From: Bacteroides sp.
Lineage (GTDB): Bacteria > Bacteroidota > Bacteroidia > Bacteroidales > UBA7960
Length of the DNA stretch: 64,000 nt
NCBI GenBank assembly: GCA_036351255.1
Contig: JAZBOS010000115.1
Location: forward strand, 67,374 to 131,373
Reading direction: 5' to 3'
Shown here: positions 28,755 to 37,671 of the stretch, piece by piece
How the letters are laid out: each line of letters starts with the position of its first letter
Position numbering within the stretch: the stretch's first letter is position 1
The notes under the pieces: model-generated
The model's database searches: none
Seen by the model: only the letters and a program-made list of their open reading frames with translations
Told to the model about the DNA's origin: nothing
Made by a program: the position numbers and the translations under genes

Positions 28755-29723
28755 ATGAAAAAAATAATCAGAAACCTAATTGCTTTGGCAGTCATCTTTT
28801 TGTTCTGCTGCCAAAATCTGGCTGCACAGCCTGCTCCTGATGGGTTGCCAAGCCAGCTTATCCCTTCTGAATCAGGGCCCTGGCTCCATCCGGTTTGGTC
28901 ACCCGATGGGCAAAGTCTGGCCTTTACATCAGGGAAGTACCTTGGTGTTTGGGTCGCTAGTGCCGACGGATCCAATGTTAGACAAATTTCTGATGCCGAT
29001 GGGGCAGGATTTGGCTTCTCGTGGTCAGCAGACTCCAGAACCATTTTAATGCGCCCTTCAGAATTCAGGGAATTACGCAGATTTCAGTCCGTTGAATTGA
29101 TTAACGTTGAGACAGGTGAGGTTAAGGTGCTGGTTGAGCCCTCGCGAGGCATAAAAAGTCTCCCGCAATGGGCCCACCGCGACCGGCATGTTGCCGTGAT
29201 CCTAAATTCCGAGCTACAATTGCTTGAAAGCGGGAAAGCTCCGCTGGGCCATCCGGTAGAAGGCCCGGAAAACCCGGTTGTATACCCGGTAGATGGGAAA
29301 ATACTCCGCTCCATTGCGGGTAAAAATGAACCGGTAGTCCTCGCTGATTTTGGAGAAAAAACCATTCTTAACATTCGTTTTTCGAACGATGGAAACCGTT
29401 TGGCATTTCAGGTGGCCACCCAAGGGTTGTACGTCATGAATTTGGACGGCAGCGGCCTGAAACATTTGGGAAGTGGCGAACGCCCCAGCTGGGCACCAGG
29501 TGGCAAATACCTGGTGGTAATGAAAACAACCGACGATGGACACATGGTCACTTCAGGTGATTTGTATGCCATTGATATTGAAAGCGGGGCAGAATACAAC
29601 CTGACACCCCATACTGAAATTATGGCCTTAAGCCCGTCCGTGTCACCCGATGGGAAGCGCATTGCATTCGAAAACCCAGAGGATGGAGGCATTTATGTCC
29701 TTGAACTGAATCCAGGATTTTAA
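28755..29723 (+). CDS. Secreted TolB-like beta-propeller protein (PD40 repeats)
   Basis: 322 residues with signal peptide (MKKIIRNLIALAVIFLFCC, cleaved near LAAQ). A Cys pair in the signal region is not a clear lipobox. PD40/WD40-like repeats are visible: HPVWSPDGQSLAFTSG, GFSWSADSRTILMR, NIRFSNDGNRLAFQV, RPSWAPGGKYLVVM and LSPSVSPDGKRIAFEN, about six blades. Such propellers are mostly binding scaffolds. It lies 9 nt after the GHL10 gene and 20 nt before the amidase gene, so it belongs to the same transcription unit. No catalytic site is visible. Confidence 0.8.
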   Translation: MKKIIRNLIALAVIFLFCCQNLAAQPAPDGLPSQLIPSESGPWLHPVWSPDGQSLAFTSGKYLGVWVASADGSNVRQISDADGAGFGFSWSADSRTILMRPSEFRELRRFQSVELINVETGEVKVLVEPSRGIKSLPQWAHRDRHVAVILNSELQLLESGKAPLGHPVEGPENPVVYPVDGKILRSIAGKNEPVVLADFGEKTILNIRFSNDGNRLAFQVATQGLYVMNLDGSGLKHLGSGERPSWAPGGKYLVVMKTTDDGHMVTSGDLYAIDIESGAEYNLTPHTEIMALSPSVSPDGKRIAFENPEDGGIYVLELNPGF

Positions 29724-29743
29724 ACACTAAAAATTGTAGTGCT

Positions 29744-32700
29744 ATGAAATTATCCATAAATCACTTTCGGGCAATTTTAAAAAGCCTTGTCTGGCTTTTG
29801 CTGACGGGAATGATCGTTTCTCAATCAAAGCCTGCAGCGGCCCAGGTTACCGGGCTCAATGACTGGACCCTTTATATCGATCAGGGCCATGCACAATACG
29901 AAAACATGGGACTTTTCGGTTATTCAGAAGCAGAAAAGGTTTTGCGGGTTGGCCTGGCCCTTCGTGACTACCTCCTGGAGTATACGGATATTGAAACAGT
30001 TCATGTTGCCCGTGAAACCGACCAGGACAACATCTCGCTCTCCGAGCGGGTTGATGAGGCCAACACCCTGGGGGTCGATTTTTATTATTCCATTCACAGT
30101 GATGCCGGTGGGCCGGAATCCAACCGCACCCTCATGCTATACGGGGGTTGGAGGAGCTATGGCGTCACGGTAGAAAAAACACCTCAGGGAGGTAAAGCTT
30201 ATGGGAACATTCTGAATGTGAACCTTCCCGGGGCCATGCGTATCCCCACCAGTGGAAATTACGCCGACCGGGTATTCTACCAGGGTGAAGTATTTCACCA
30301 TGATAACCAGTTTCCTTATCTTTATGTTAACAGGGTCAGTTTAATGGCATCCCTGCTCAGCGAAGGCGGCTTCCACACTAACCCCACTCAGCAGCAGCGC
30401 AATATGAACGCAGAATGGAAAAAACTGGAGGCCCTTGCTGCTTTCTGGACCATACTCGATTACAATGAAGTGAATAAACCTGTCATCGGGGTAGCAACAG
30501 GATATATCAAGGATATTGAAACCCAGAAACCCCTCAACGGCATTACGGTGACCATCGGCGACCAGGTATATGTCACAGATACTTACGAGTCGCTGTTTTA
30601 TCAGTACAGCGAGGATCCCGACCAGCTTAGCAATGGGTTTTATTTCATTGAAGACCTGGAGCCGCTGAGTAATGTGGAAGTGATTTTTTCTTCTGATGAT
30701 TACAATACTTACCAAACCAATCTTACAATTGCCTCGAATCCGGATGGAAACCTTGTTCAAAATCTCAGTTTCCTAGATGTGCAGTTAACTTCATCCGTAC
30801 CCGCGGTGGTGGAATGGGTTGAACCAGCCGAATCGCTTTCCAGCCTGGTTCCCGGCACTACGCTTCAGATCCGGTTCAGCCGCAAGATGAACCAGGCCAG
30901 TGTTGAAGAAGCCATCAGCCTTAACCCACCTGCTGACCTTTCCTTCTCTTGGCAAAATGATTTCACCGTGTTGGTTAACACCAGCCAGCTTGCATTTGTA
31001 ACTCCCTATGTGCTCACCATTGACGGGTCCATTGCCCAGAACCTGCTTACCAACCAGTATTTTGATGGAGACGGTGACGGAGTGGAAGGCGGCAACTATA
31101 CCCTCGAGTTTATCACCTCGGAAGAAGATAGCACCCCGCCCCAGCTAATCGCCTTTTCGCCATCTGAAAACGAGCCTGCACGTGAACGAAGGCCTATCAT
31201 CAGGCTGCTGTACGATGAACCCATAATCGCCTCGAGCATCGCTGCTGACGCCATCACTCTTGTTCCCGAAAGCGGAGGAGACCCCGTAGCAGGTGTGATT
31301 CACCATAAAGTGATAAACGGACAAAGCATCCTGCATTTCTTTCCAACTGAAGACCTAGACCCCTCCCTGGTTTATATTGCCCAAGTAGCCGAAGGCCTTT
31401 CCGATGACTTCAACAACCTCACGGAAGCCTTTAGCCTTCAGTTTTACCTGCTGGAACAACCCGTTAATCAGCTTACTATGATCGATTCTTTCGACGCAGG
31501 CATCATCAACTGGTGGCATCCCCAGCAAGCCGGGCAAACGGCTGGTATCATTACTGAATTGACAGGGCGCTTCCCCGACATGGATGTGGTGAACCATACC
31601 ACCGCAAGTAATGCCAGTATGCGTCTCGATTATGCCTGGGACATGAGTTTTGCTGGAACTCCCTACATTCGACTCTACCTGCCTGCCACGGCTTCGCAAA
31701 ACAATAACCGCTTCAATGCCGATGATGTATTGCAAATCTATCTTTTTGGTGACGGTTCTGGTAACGAATTTCGCTTTATGATCCGCGACGGAGTGAATGA
31801 ACTGGAAGGAAGCCAATGGATCACAATCGACTGGGTTGGCTGGAAACTGGTGTCATGGGACCTGGCCAATGATCCTGTTTTTGGATGGGTTACTGGTAAC
31901 GGTGAACTTGAGGGACAGAACTTTTACTTCGACAGTTTCCACCTGCGATATGCAAGCGATGCAAATGATCAGGGCTCAATTTATATCGATGACTTCCGCT
32001 TTGTAAAACAAGACCCGGTTTCATTCCCCACGACGCTGTTTGAGAGCTTTGAGGATTACGAAGACTTTACAACCGACCTTTTCCCCTGGATCACGGTCGA
32101 TGTGCAGGAAGTCATCACCTGGAACCCGGCCGGATTTACTTTCCCGGGAGCAGGTACAGCCTATGCCTTTAAGGTAATGAACCCTGCCCTGACCGAGGGT
32201 CCTATCATCGACAACCATCCTGCCTTTGAGGGCGATAAGTATTTAATTGCCATGCAATCGCAAATCATCGGCGATGATAAATGGTTAATTTCTCCGCAAA
32301 TAATAGCCACCCAAGGCAGCCTGCTGAAGTTCCAGGCCAAGTCCATCTCAGACCAATGGGGATTGGAGCGCTTCCGGGTATTGGTGATGGTGGATGACAA
32401 CCCGGTGTTCTCTTTTGACCCGGATGCCTTCGAATTAATTTCCGAAGGCGACTTCCTGGAGGCCCCGCTCGACTGGACACAGTTCTCGTTCTTCCTGGGA
32501 GATTACGCAGACCAGGTCATCCGTTTTGCCATCCAATATGTCTCCAACGATAGCTATATGTTTATGCTCGACCAGGTGGAGGTAGTCATGGAAGCCGCTG
32601 TGATCGCAAGCATTACCCCAGTGGACGATGTTTCGGTTTCTTATGGGACCAGCGAAGCGGTCGTCCTGAGCGAATTGCAACCCAGCACCACCATCCTTGA

Positions 32701-33406
32701 TTCATTCGGGAATTCACATTTGGTGGGCCTTGACTGGAGCATTGAAGCCTATGATGCTTTCGCACCGGGCAACTTTACAGCCACAGGGACCTTCTCGCTA
32801 CCGGATGGGGTTAGCCAGTCTGATCCCGAAACCCCCTTGCTGGTAAACGCCATGGTAACGGTCAGAAAACCCTACCTTGTGAGCATTCAACCTGTTGATC
32901 CGCTGGAGGTTGCTTACGCAACCGAACTGGCTGAAGTCCTTTCCTTGCTGCCCCAAACAACGGTTCTCATTTCCAGTTATGAAGGTCTGACCTTTACCGT
33001 AAACCTTGAATGGTCCGTTGAAGATTACGATGCCTTCACAGCGGGAAATTATACCGCCACAGGCACCTTCGACCTCCCGGAAGAACTTGACCAGTCAAAT
33101 CCTCCCCTGGAACTGAAGGTTACCACAGTAGTCACGGTACAGCCTGATGACACCTCGGTCCCTGAAATTGGTCTGGATGGGTTGAAAGTATTCCCAAATC
33201 CCGCTCAAGGAGAGCTTAACGTGGAAGCACAGGGCATCATAAAACAGCTGCAGTTATTCAGCCTCGATGGCAGGATAATCCTGACCAAAGAGCCTTTACA
33301 GAATCAATACAAACTCAGCTTATCAGGCCTGGAACAGGGCATTTACCTTTTAAGAATCAATACCCAAAAGGGATGGGATCATACCCTGATCCAGATTATT
33401 CAGTAA
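29744..33406 (+). CDS. Multidomain N-acetylmuramoyl-L-alanine amidase (Amidase_3) with Ig-like modules and T9SS signal
   Basis: 1220 residues, signal peptide cleaved near AAAQ (residue 34). Amidase_3 catalytic domain at ~40-245 with expected zinc ligands His49 (IDQGHAQ), Glu62 or Glu64 (GYSEAEK) and His118 (YSIHSDAG), and the catalytic Glu near 206 (LLSEGGFHTNP). Then a Big_5-type Ig domain (~345-460), a second one, a carbohydrate-binding-like module (~580-755, GSQWITIDWVGWKL) shared with the next gene, a choice-of-anchor J domain (~765-945), two Ig-like repeats (PVDDVSVSYGTSE; PVDPLEVAYATE) and a T9SS sorting domain (KVFPNPAQGELNVEA). It would strip stem peptides from MurNAc at the cell surface. 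End of the murK-murQ-susCD operon. Confidence 0.88.
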   Translation: MKLSINHFRAILKSLVWLLLTGMIVSQSKPAAAQVTGLNDWTLYIDQGHAQYENMGLFGYSEAEKVLRVGLALRDYLLEYTDIETVHVARETDQDNISLSERVDEANTLGVDFYYSIHSDAGGPESNRTLMLYGGWRSYGVTVEKTPQGGKAYGNILNVNLPGAMRIPTSGNYADRVFYQGEVFHHDNQFPYLYVNRVSLMASLLSEGGFHTNPTQQQRNMNAEWKKLEALAAFWTILDYNEVNKPVIGVATGYIKDIETQKPLNGITVTIGDQVYVTDTYESLFYQYSEDPDQLSNGFYFIEDLEPLSNVEVIFSSDDYNTYQTNLTIASNPDGNLVQNLSFLDVQLTSSVPAVVEWVEPAESLSSLVPGTTLQIRFSRKMNQASVEEAISLNPPADLSFSWQNDFTVLVNTSQLAFVTPYVLTIDGSIAQNLLTNQYFDGDGDGVEGGNYTLEFITSEEDSTPPQLIAFSPSENEPARERRPIIRLLYDEPIIASSIAADAITLVPESGGDPVAGVIHHKVINGQSILHFFPTEDLDPSLVYIAQVAEGLSDDFNNLTEAFSLQFYLLEQPVNQLTMIDSFDAGIINWWHPQQAGQTAGIITELTGRFPDMDVVNHTTASNASMRLDYAWDMSFAGTPYIRLYLPATASQNNNRFNADDVLQIYLFGDGSGNEFRFMIRDGVNELEGSQWITIDWVGWKLVSWDLANDPVFGWVTGNGELEGQNFYFDSFHLRYASDANDQGSIYIDDFRFVKQDPVSFPTTLFESFEDYEDFTTDLFPWITVDVQEVITWNPAGFTFPGAGTAYAFKVMNPALTEGPIIDNHPAFEGDKYLIAMQSQIIGDDKWLISPQIIATQGSLLKFQAKSISDQWGLERFRVLVMVDDNPVFSFDPDAFELISEGDFLEAPLDWTQFSFFLGDYADQVIRFAIQYVSNDSYMFMLDQVEVVMEAAVIASITPVDDVSVSYGTSEAVVLSELQPSTTILDSFGNSHLVGLDWSIEAYDAFAPGNFTATGTFSLPDGVSQSDPETPLLVNAMVTVRKPYLVSIQPVDPLEVAYATELAEVLSLLPQTTVLISSYEGLTFTVNLEWSVEDYDAFTAGNYTATGTFDLPEELDQSNPPLELKVTTVVTVQPDDTSVPEIGLDGLKVFPNPAQGELNVEAQGIIKQLQLFSLDGRIILTKEPLQNQYKLSLSGLEQGIYLLRINTQKGWDHTLIQIIQ

Positions 33407-33430
33407 ACCCAAAGCTGGCCTACGGACTTG

Positions 33431-33461
33431 TTGGACGTACGCCGCTTTTTCCTTAACTTTA
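33431..33461 (+). promoter_or_regulatory. Candidate promoter for the T9SS protein at 33501
   Basis: TTG at 33431-33433 and TAACTTTA at 33454-33461 are 20 nt apart, the usual Bacteroidota -33/-7 spacing (last base A instead of G). It implies that the gene at 33501 can be transcribed separately from the amidase operon. Confidence 0.5.
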
Positions 33462-33500
33462 CAGAAACCCGAAATTTTTTACAAACCAAAAACCAAGCGT

Positions 33501-35993
33501 ATGAAAACAAAGTTTACCATTCTGTCATGGGTGTTACTGTCCTTTGCTTTGACAGGTTTTTCGGCTGCATTTGCCGGAGCACCCAAGGAGGATAATCCAA
33601 ACTTCCGCTACATTGATGACTTTGAATTAGGAGTTGACTTATGGTGGTTGCCTGAAGGAAGCGGAAGCACCATTGGGGTCATCCTAGAAGTGGATGGTGT
33701 GCCAACAACTTTCCGTGAAGCTGAAACCGAGATTGTAAATCCGGCTACGGCAAGCACTGGTTCGATGAAACTGGCTTATCTTTGGGACACCGAGATTGCT
33801 TACGAACCCGGGGCCATCCGCCACCTGATCCGGCAACACATGCCTGCCGGTAACGCCAATGTACCTGAAAGACAATTTTTACCGGACCAGGCCATTGAAG
33901 TGTTTGTATATGGCGATGGTTCAGGAAACAAATTCCGCATGATGACCCGGGAAACCGGCAACAACCAGCTGGAAGGATCACAATGGTTTGTCATTGACTG
34001 GGTGGGCTGGAAACGCATCACCTGGCGCCTATCGGAAGACCCTGTCATCGGTTGGGTCAATGGCGATGGTCAATGGACCGGCAATCCTATTTATTTCGAC
34101 AGCTTTCAGATCACATGGAGCGGACAGGCAGCAGGCGAAACTGGTGACCTCTATTTTGACGACCTGCGTATTGTCGATCCGTTCATGGTGAATTTTAACG
34201 TAGATGACGGCAGTGCAAACCCCATCACCGACGCAATGGTTTCCATCAATGGCATGGATTATGAGGCCGGGCTTTATGACTTCGAACTCTTCCCGGGCGA
34301 ATACCAGTATTTTGTTCAAAAAGAAGACTTCCTGACTTCTAGCGGCACCTTTACCGTTGATGATGCTGACCTGTCATTGGATGTCTCTTTGGCAGCAGGT
34401 ACGGATTCCGAATTCCTGGTCACCTTTACCGTGCTCGACACCGAAGGAGAACTGATCACCGATGCCGTTGTGAGTATTGATGGGGTTAGTATGCCTGCCG
34501 GCGATTATACCTTCAATGCCACCCCGGGGTTTTATGATTATTTGGTTACCCGTTCGGGATACTATCCCACAGAGGGCTATTTTTCGGTGGTTGACGGCAA
34601 TGTTTTTGTCAACATTGAATTAGTTCAGGATCCAGCAATCTTTAACAACATTTTTCTTTCCTGGGATGTGGCAGCCACGGCAGAAGAAGCCCAATACCGC
34701 GCTGAACACTACAGCGTTTGGGTAGCCCCAATGCCCGAAGAAGGTGGCGATTACACTTTCAACATGGAGGACTTTTCCATGGTTTATGAGGAAACCCTTG
34801 ACACGGAAACCCCTGCATGGGAATACCAGAACCGCTCCATAGAAATTTCAGGCTTCAACGATTCAAGCATCCGCGTTGCTTTCCGTCACCACGACGTTAC
34901 AGGCATGGAGCGTCTTGTCATTGACAATGTTGAGATCGTGGCCTTGCGTACAGGTGACTCCCCTGCTGTTATCCTCACTGAAGATTTCTCGGGTGGTGTG
35001 GTCGATCCCCTTGACCCCATGTGGCTGCCCGAAGGCTGGATGGCCATTGACGTGGACGAGGATGGCCGCAACTGGTATTTTTCCGTTCTGGAGACCGATG
35101 GTTACCTGGCAAGCCGTTCGCGCCTGGCCAACAACGACCCCCTGACCCCCGATAACTGGCTTGTCACTGCCGAGGTGACCCTGCCCGTGGTGATCTTCTA
35201 TAACATCACCTTTGAGATCACGGACCAGGATGGCAATGATGTGGAAGGGGCTACCATTATCATCAATGGCGAAACCCTTGAGGCTGGCGTTTACACCTAT
35301 GCGGCTCCCAACGGCACCTATGCCTATAGCATCGAAAAAGCCGGATACCAGGGAACCAGCGGGGAAGTGACTGTTGACGGGGCAGACATTACCGTCCCGG
35401 CCACCATCATCCAGGAACGCTATGAAGTGGTCTTTAACCTGGATGCCCGCTATGCCCCCGGCTTTGAACCCGGCACTGGCACCTATTACATCACTGGTTC
35501 ATTCCCCGGAATCAACTGGGCAGAACCCGGCACCATGGAAGACGAACAATTAATGGACGCTACGGATAATGTTTACATATTTACCCTCACAAAAGAGCTT
35601 CCTGCTGGTTCCTTTGAATACAAGTATTTCAGCGGCCCCTCCTGGGATGACGGCGAATGGGCAGGCGGTGATAATCGCATGCTGGAAGTTACAGGTCCCA
35701 TGGAAGTCAATGACTGGTTCGGCTATATGACCGATCCAACGACTGTGCCTTTGGTGGAAGAGATCTCTCTGAATGTCTACCCCAATCCAGCCAAAGACCA
35801 GCTGAACATTGTTTCCAATGAAATGATCCGTGAGATCCGTGTGATCGATATGCTTGGCCAGATCGTTTACACCTCTTCCGTTCAGGATGAGCGCCACATA
35901 TTGAATGTTAACCATTTCCGCACTGGCATTTACTTCGTTCACGTATTGACGCCCATCGGCATTCACACCCGCAAGGTTCAGGTCATTAAATAA
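33501..35993 (+). CDS. Multi-module T9SS surface protein, paralogue of the gene at the left edge
   Basis: 830 residues, signal peptide cleaved near SAAFAGA. Modules in order: a glycan-binding-like domain (~35-230; FVIDWVGWKRITW) matching one inside the upstream amidase; two PEGA/CarboxypepD-like repeats (ITDAMVSINGMDYEAG; ITDAVVSIDGVSMPAG); a choice-of-anchor J domain (~385-570; AQYRAEHYSVWV, PLTPDNWLVTA); a third repeat (VEGATIIINGETLEAG); a starch-binding-like domain (YITGSFPGINWAEPG); and a T9SS sorting domain (NVYPNPAKDQLNIVS). The last two modules match the partial gene at 2-1078 closely. No enzyme domain is visible, so a surface adhesin or binding protein is likely. A terminator follows 18 nt after the stop. 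Confidence 0.85.
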   Translation: MKTKFTILSWVLLSFALTGFSAAFAGAPKEDNPNFRYIDDFELGVDLWWLPEGSGSTIGVILEVDGVPTTFREAETEIVNPATASTGSMKLAYLWDTEIAYEPGAIRHLIRQHMPAGNANVPERQFLPDQAIEVFVYGDGSGNKFRMMTRETGNNQLEGSQWFVIDWVGWKRITWRLSEDPVIGWVNGDGQWTGNPIYFDSFQITWSGQAAGETGDLYFDDLRIVDPFMVNFNVDDGSANPITDAMVSINGMDYEAGLYDFELFPGEYQYFVQKEDFLTSSGTFTVDDADLSLDVSLAAGTDSEFLVTFTVLDTEGELITDAVVSIDGVSMPAGDYTFNATPGFYDYLVTRSGYYPTEGYFSVVDGNVFVNIELVQDPAIFNNIFLSWDVAATAEEAQYRAEHYSVWVAPMPEEGGDYTFNMEDFSMVYEETLDTETPAWEYQNRSIEISGFNDSSIRVAFRHHDVTGMERLVIDNVEIVALRTGDSPAVILTEDFSGGVVDPLDPMWLPEGWMAIDVDEDGRNWYFSVLETDGYLASRSRLANNDPLTPDNWLVTAEVTLPVVIFYNITFEITDQDGNDVEGATIIINGETLEAGVYTYAAPNGTYAYSIEKAGYQGTSGEVTVDGADITVPATIIQERYEVVFNLDARYAPGFEPGTGTYYITGSFPGINWAEPGTMEDEQLMDATDNVYIFTLTKELPAGSFEYKYFSGPSWDDGEWAGGDNRMLEVTGPMEVNDWFGYMTDPTTVPLVEEISLNVYPNPAKDQLNIVSNEMIREIRVIDMLGQIVYTSSVQDERHILNVNHFRTGIYFVHVLTPIGIHTRKVQVIK

Positions 35994-36011
35994 TGACTTA
36001 ATACGGAAAAC

Positions 36012-36040
36012 AAAAAAGCCCCCGAAAGAGGGCTTTTTTT
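36012..36040. terminator. Bidirectional intrinsic terminator
   Basis: AAAAAAGCCC and GGGCTTTTTT pair across an 8-nt loop and are flanked by A- and T-runs, so it works in both directions. It ends the T9SS gene at 35993 and lies just after the stop of the convergent dioxygenase gene (36060). Confidence 0.85.
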
Positions 36041-36059
36041 TTTGCGTATTACTTAAAGT

Positions 36060-36983
36060 TTAATCCAGGGATGGTAGTTGGGCTTCAATTTTCTCCCGGT
36101 CTTCTTCCATCCAGGAAGGCAGCTTCAGGTTTTGACCAAGCGTCTCTGGAGTTTCGTCAATCAGGAATCCGGGGCCCTTGGTGGCAATCTCAAATAATAT
36201 TCCGCCGGGCTCACGGAAATATATCGAATGGAAATACTGACGGTCCTGCACCGGGCTGACCTGAATGCCTGCTTTTGCGATTCGATCCCTGAGGGCTTTC
36301 TGGGCTTCAAGGTCAGGGGTGGAAAAAGCTACATGGTGAACGGTGCCAATACCGCCTTTGTGAAGAGGCAGAGAAGGGCGCGATACCAGATCAACATAAT
36401 GACCCGGGCGGTTCTCCCCAGCGTACAGGCGGATACGGTCGTTTTCTTCCCTAAGCCGATGGTGGTCCAATACATTGATCATAAAGAAAGCAGTCTTATC
36501 GGCAATGCTGCAGGTTAGTTCTATGTGGCTGAACCCCTTGATGGCATCTTCTGCCCGTATCCCAGGGGTCTCGACACCCTGTCGGGGGTCGTTTGGGCTG
36601 GCCACCAGTTCCAGTTCCATTCCATCAAGGTCATACAGTGTAAAATAACTCTCGTCGAAGCGATGAAAGGGCCCCCGGAAGTCGACCTGGTATTCCTTAA
36701 GGCGTTTTTTCCAGAAATCGAGCGAGTCAGCTCCCACCGAAAACCCGGTAACGTTGGCCGAGCCAACACCTGCCTGACCCCGGGGCATCCCCATAAAAGG
36801 GAAAAATGTGATTACGGAGCCTGGGCTACCCGTTGCATCCCCAAAATAAAAATGCCAGGTATCAGGGCTGTCGTAGTTTATGGTCTTCTTCACGAAGCGC
36901 AAACCCAGGATTTCCGTATAAAATCTTATGTTCTTCCGGATATTTCCTGTCATTGCTGTTACATGATGTAATCCTTCGATCAT
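36060..36983 (-). CDS. Ring-cleaving dioxygenase of the glyoxalase/VOC superfamily (MhqO/MhqA-like)
   Basis: 307 residues with two VOC repeats. The first begins IEGLHHVTAMTGNIRKNIRFY and contains KTINYDSPDTWHFYFGD; the second contains GTVHHVAFSTPDLEAQKAL and IYFREPGGILFEIATKGPGF. Metal ligands His5 or His6, a mid-protein His (VHHVAF) and a C-terminal Glu (LFEIA) are present. B. subtilis MhqO and MhqA relatives open hydroquinone-type rings and protect against quinones. It lies 7 nt after an MhqD-like hydrolase gene, the same partnership as in mhq operons. Quinone detoxification is the likely role; the inducer is unknown. Confidence 0.85.
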   Translation of the reverse strand: MIEGLHHVTAMTGNIRKNIRFYTEILGLRFVKKTINYDSPDTWHFYFGDATGSPGSVITFFPFMGMPRGQAGVGSANVTGFSVGADSLDFWKKRLKEYQVDFRGPFHRFDESYFTLYDLDGMELELVASPNDPRQGVETPGIRAEDAIKGFSHIELTCSIADKTAFFMINVLDHHRLREENDRIRLYAGENRPGHYVDLVSRPSLPLHKGGIGTVHHVAFSTPDLEAQKALRDRIAKAGIQVSPVQDRQYFHSIYFREPGGILFEIATKGPGFLIDETPETLGQNLKLPSWMEEDREKIEAQLPSLD

Positions 36984-36990
36984 AACTTTA

Positions 36991-37620
36991 TTAAATATTA
37001 AGGTTATTTAAAAACAATTGAGCGCGTGCAATTTCTTCTTCGATCAGTGTATGTCCTGATTGATGCCAGAATATTTCCACCTCTGCACCGGCCTGAACCA
37101 GCAAGTCGGCCAGGGCTGAAGTGTTTTCGGCAGGGACGATGGGATCGTTTTCACCTGCCGTCAGCAACACTTGTGAATGCTGAAGGAGCGGAAAGTCGCT
37201 GGGAATAAAGGGCACCATGGCATGCATCAGGATGGCATGTTTCAGCACGTTCTCACCCGAAAGCATCAGGCTGGCAGCAATATTGGCTCCATTGGAATAA
37301 CCAAGGGCAATGACTTTACGGGGGTTGAACCCGTAATGTGTCCCAGCATGCCTGATAAAAGTGGCCAGGTCGCGCGTACGCTTCTCCAGATCTTTCTGAT
37401 CAAAGACCCCTTCAGAGAGCCGCCTGAAAAAACGCGGCATGCCATTCTCAAGCACCTGTCCCCGCGGACTCAGGTAATTAAACGCCTGGCCAAAATGATC
37501 TGCAAGCCCCATTAAGTTGTTTTCATCCCCTCCTGTCCCGTGAAGCAACAACAAGGTGTAAGCCTTCTCAACAGAAGCCCTTGCAGGGACAAAACGGTGG
37601 ATATGTTCAGAGGTATTCAT
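36991..37620 (-). CDS. Alpha/beta hydrolase, carboxylesterase of the MhqD type
   Basis: 209 residues, phospholipase/carboxylesterase family. Oxyanion region LLLHGTGGDENNL near 25-37, nucleophile elbow ALGYSNGANIA (Ser near 109), the acid in GENDPIVP (Asp near 157) and His in WHQSGHTLIEEE (near 188) complete the triad. No signal peptide, so cytoplasmic. It is translated just before the ring-cleaving dioxygenase, matching the hydrolase-dioxygenase pairs of quinone-response operons. It may process the ring-opened product or a quinone adduct. Confidence 0.85.
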   Translation of the reverse strand: MNTSEHIHRFVPARASVEKAYTLLLLHGTGGDENNLMGLADHFGQAFNYLSPRGQVLENGMPRFFRRLSEGVFDQKDLEKRTRDLATFIRHAGTHYGFNPRKVIALGYSNGANIAASLMLSGENVLKHAILMHAMVPFIPSDFPLLQHSQVLLTAGENDPIVPAENTSALADLLVQAGAEVEIFWHQSGHTLIEEEIARAQLFLNNLNI

Positions 37621-37671
37621 CTATCAATGCATTGGAACTTACCAACATAAACCGAAAAATTGCCTGAAAGT

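Noticed and set aside
36060..36983. Glyoxalase I assignment for the VOC protein
   Set aside because: Length (307) and the double VOC layout with LHHVTAMTGNI fit ring-cleaving dioxygenases, and the neighbour is an MhqD-like hydrolase.
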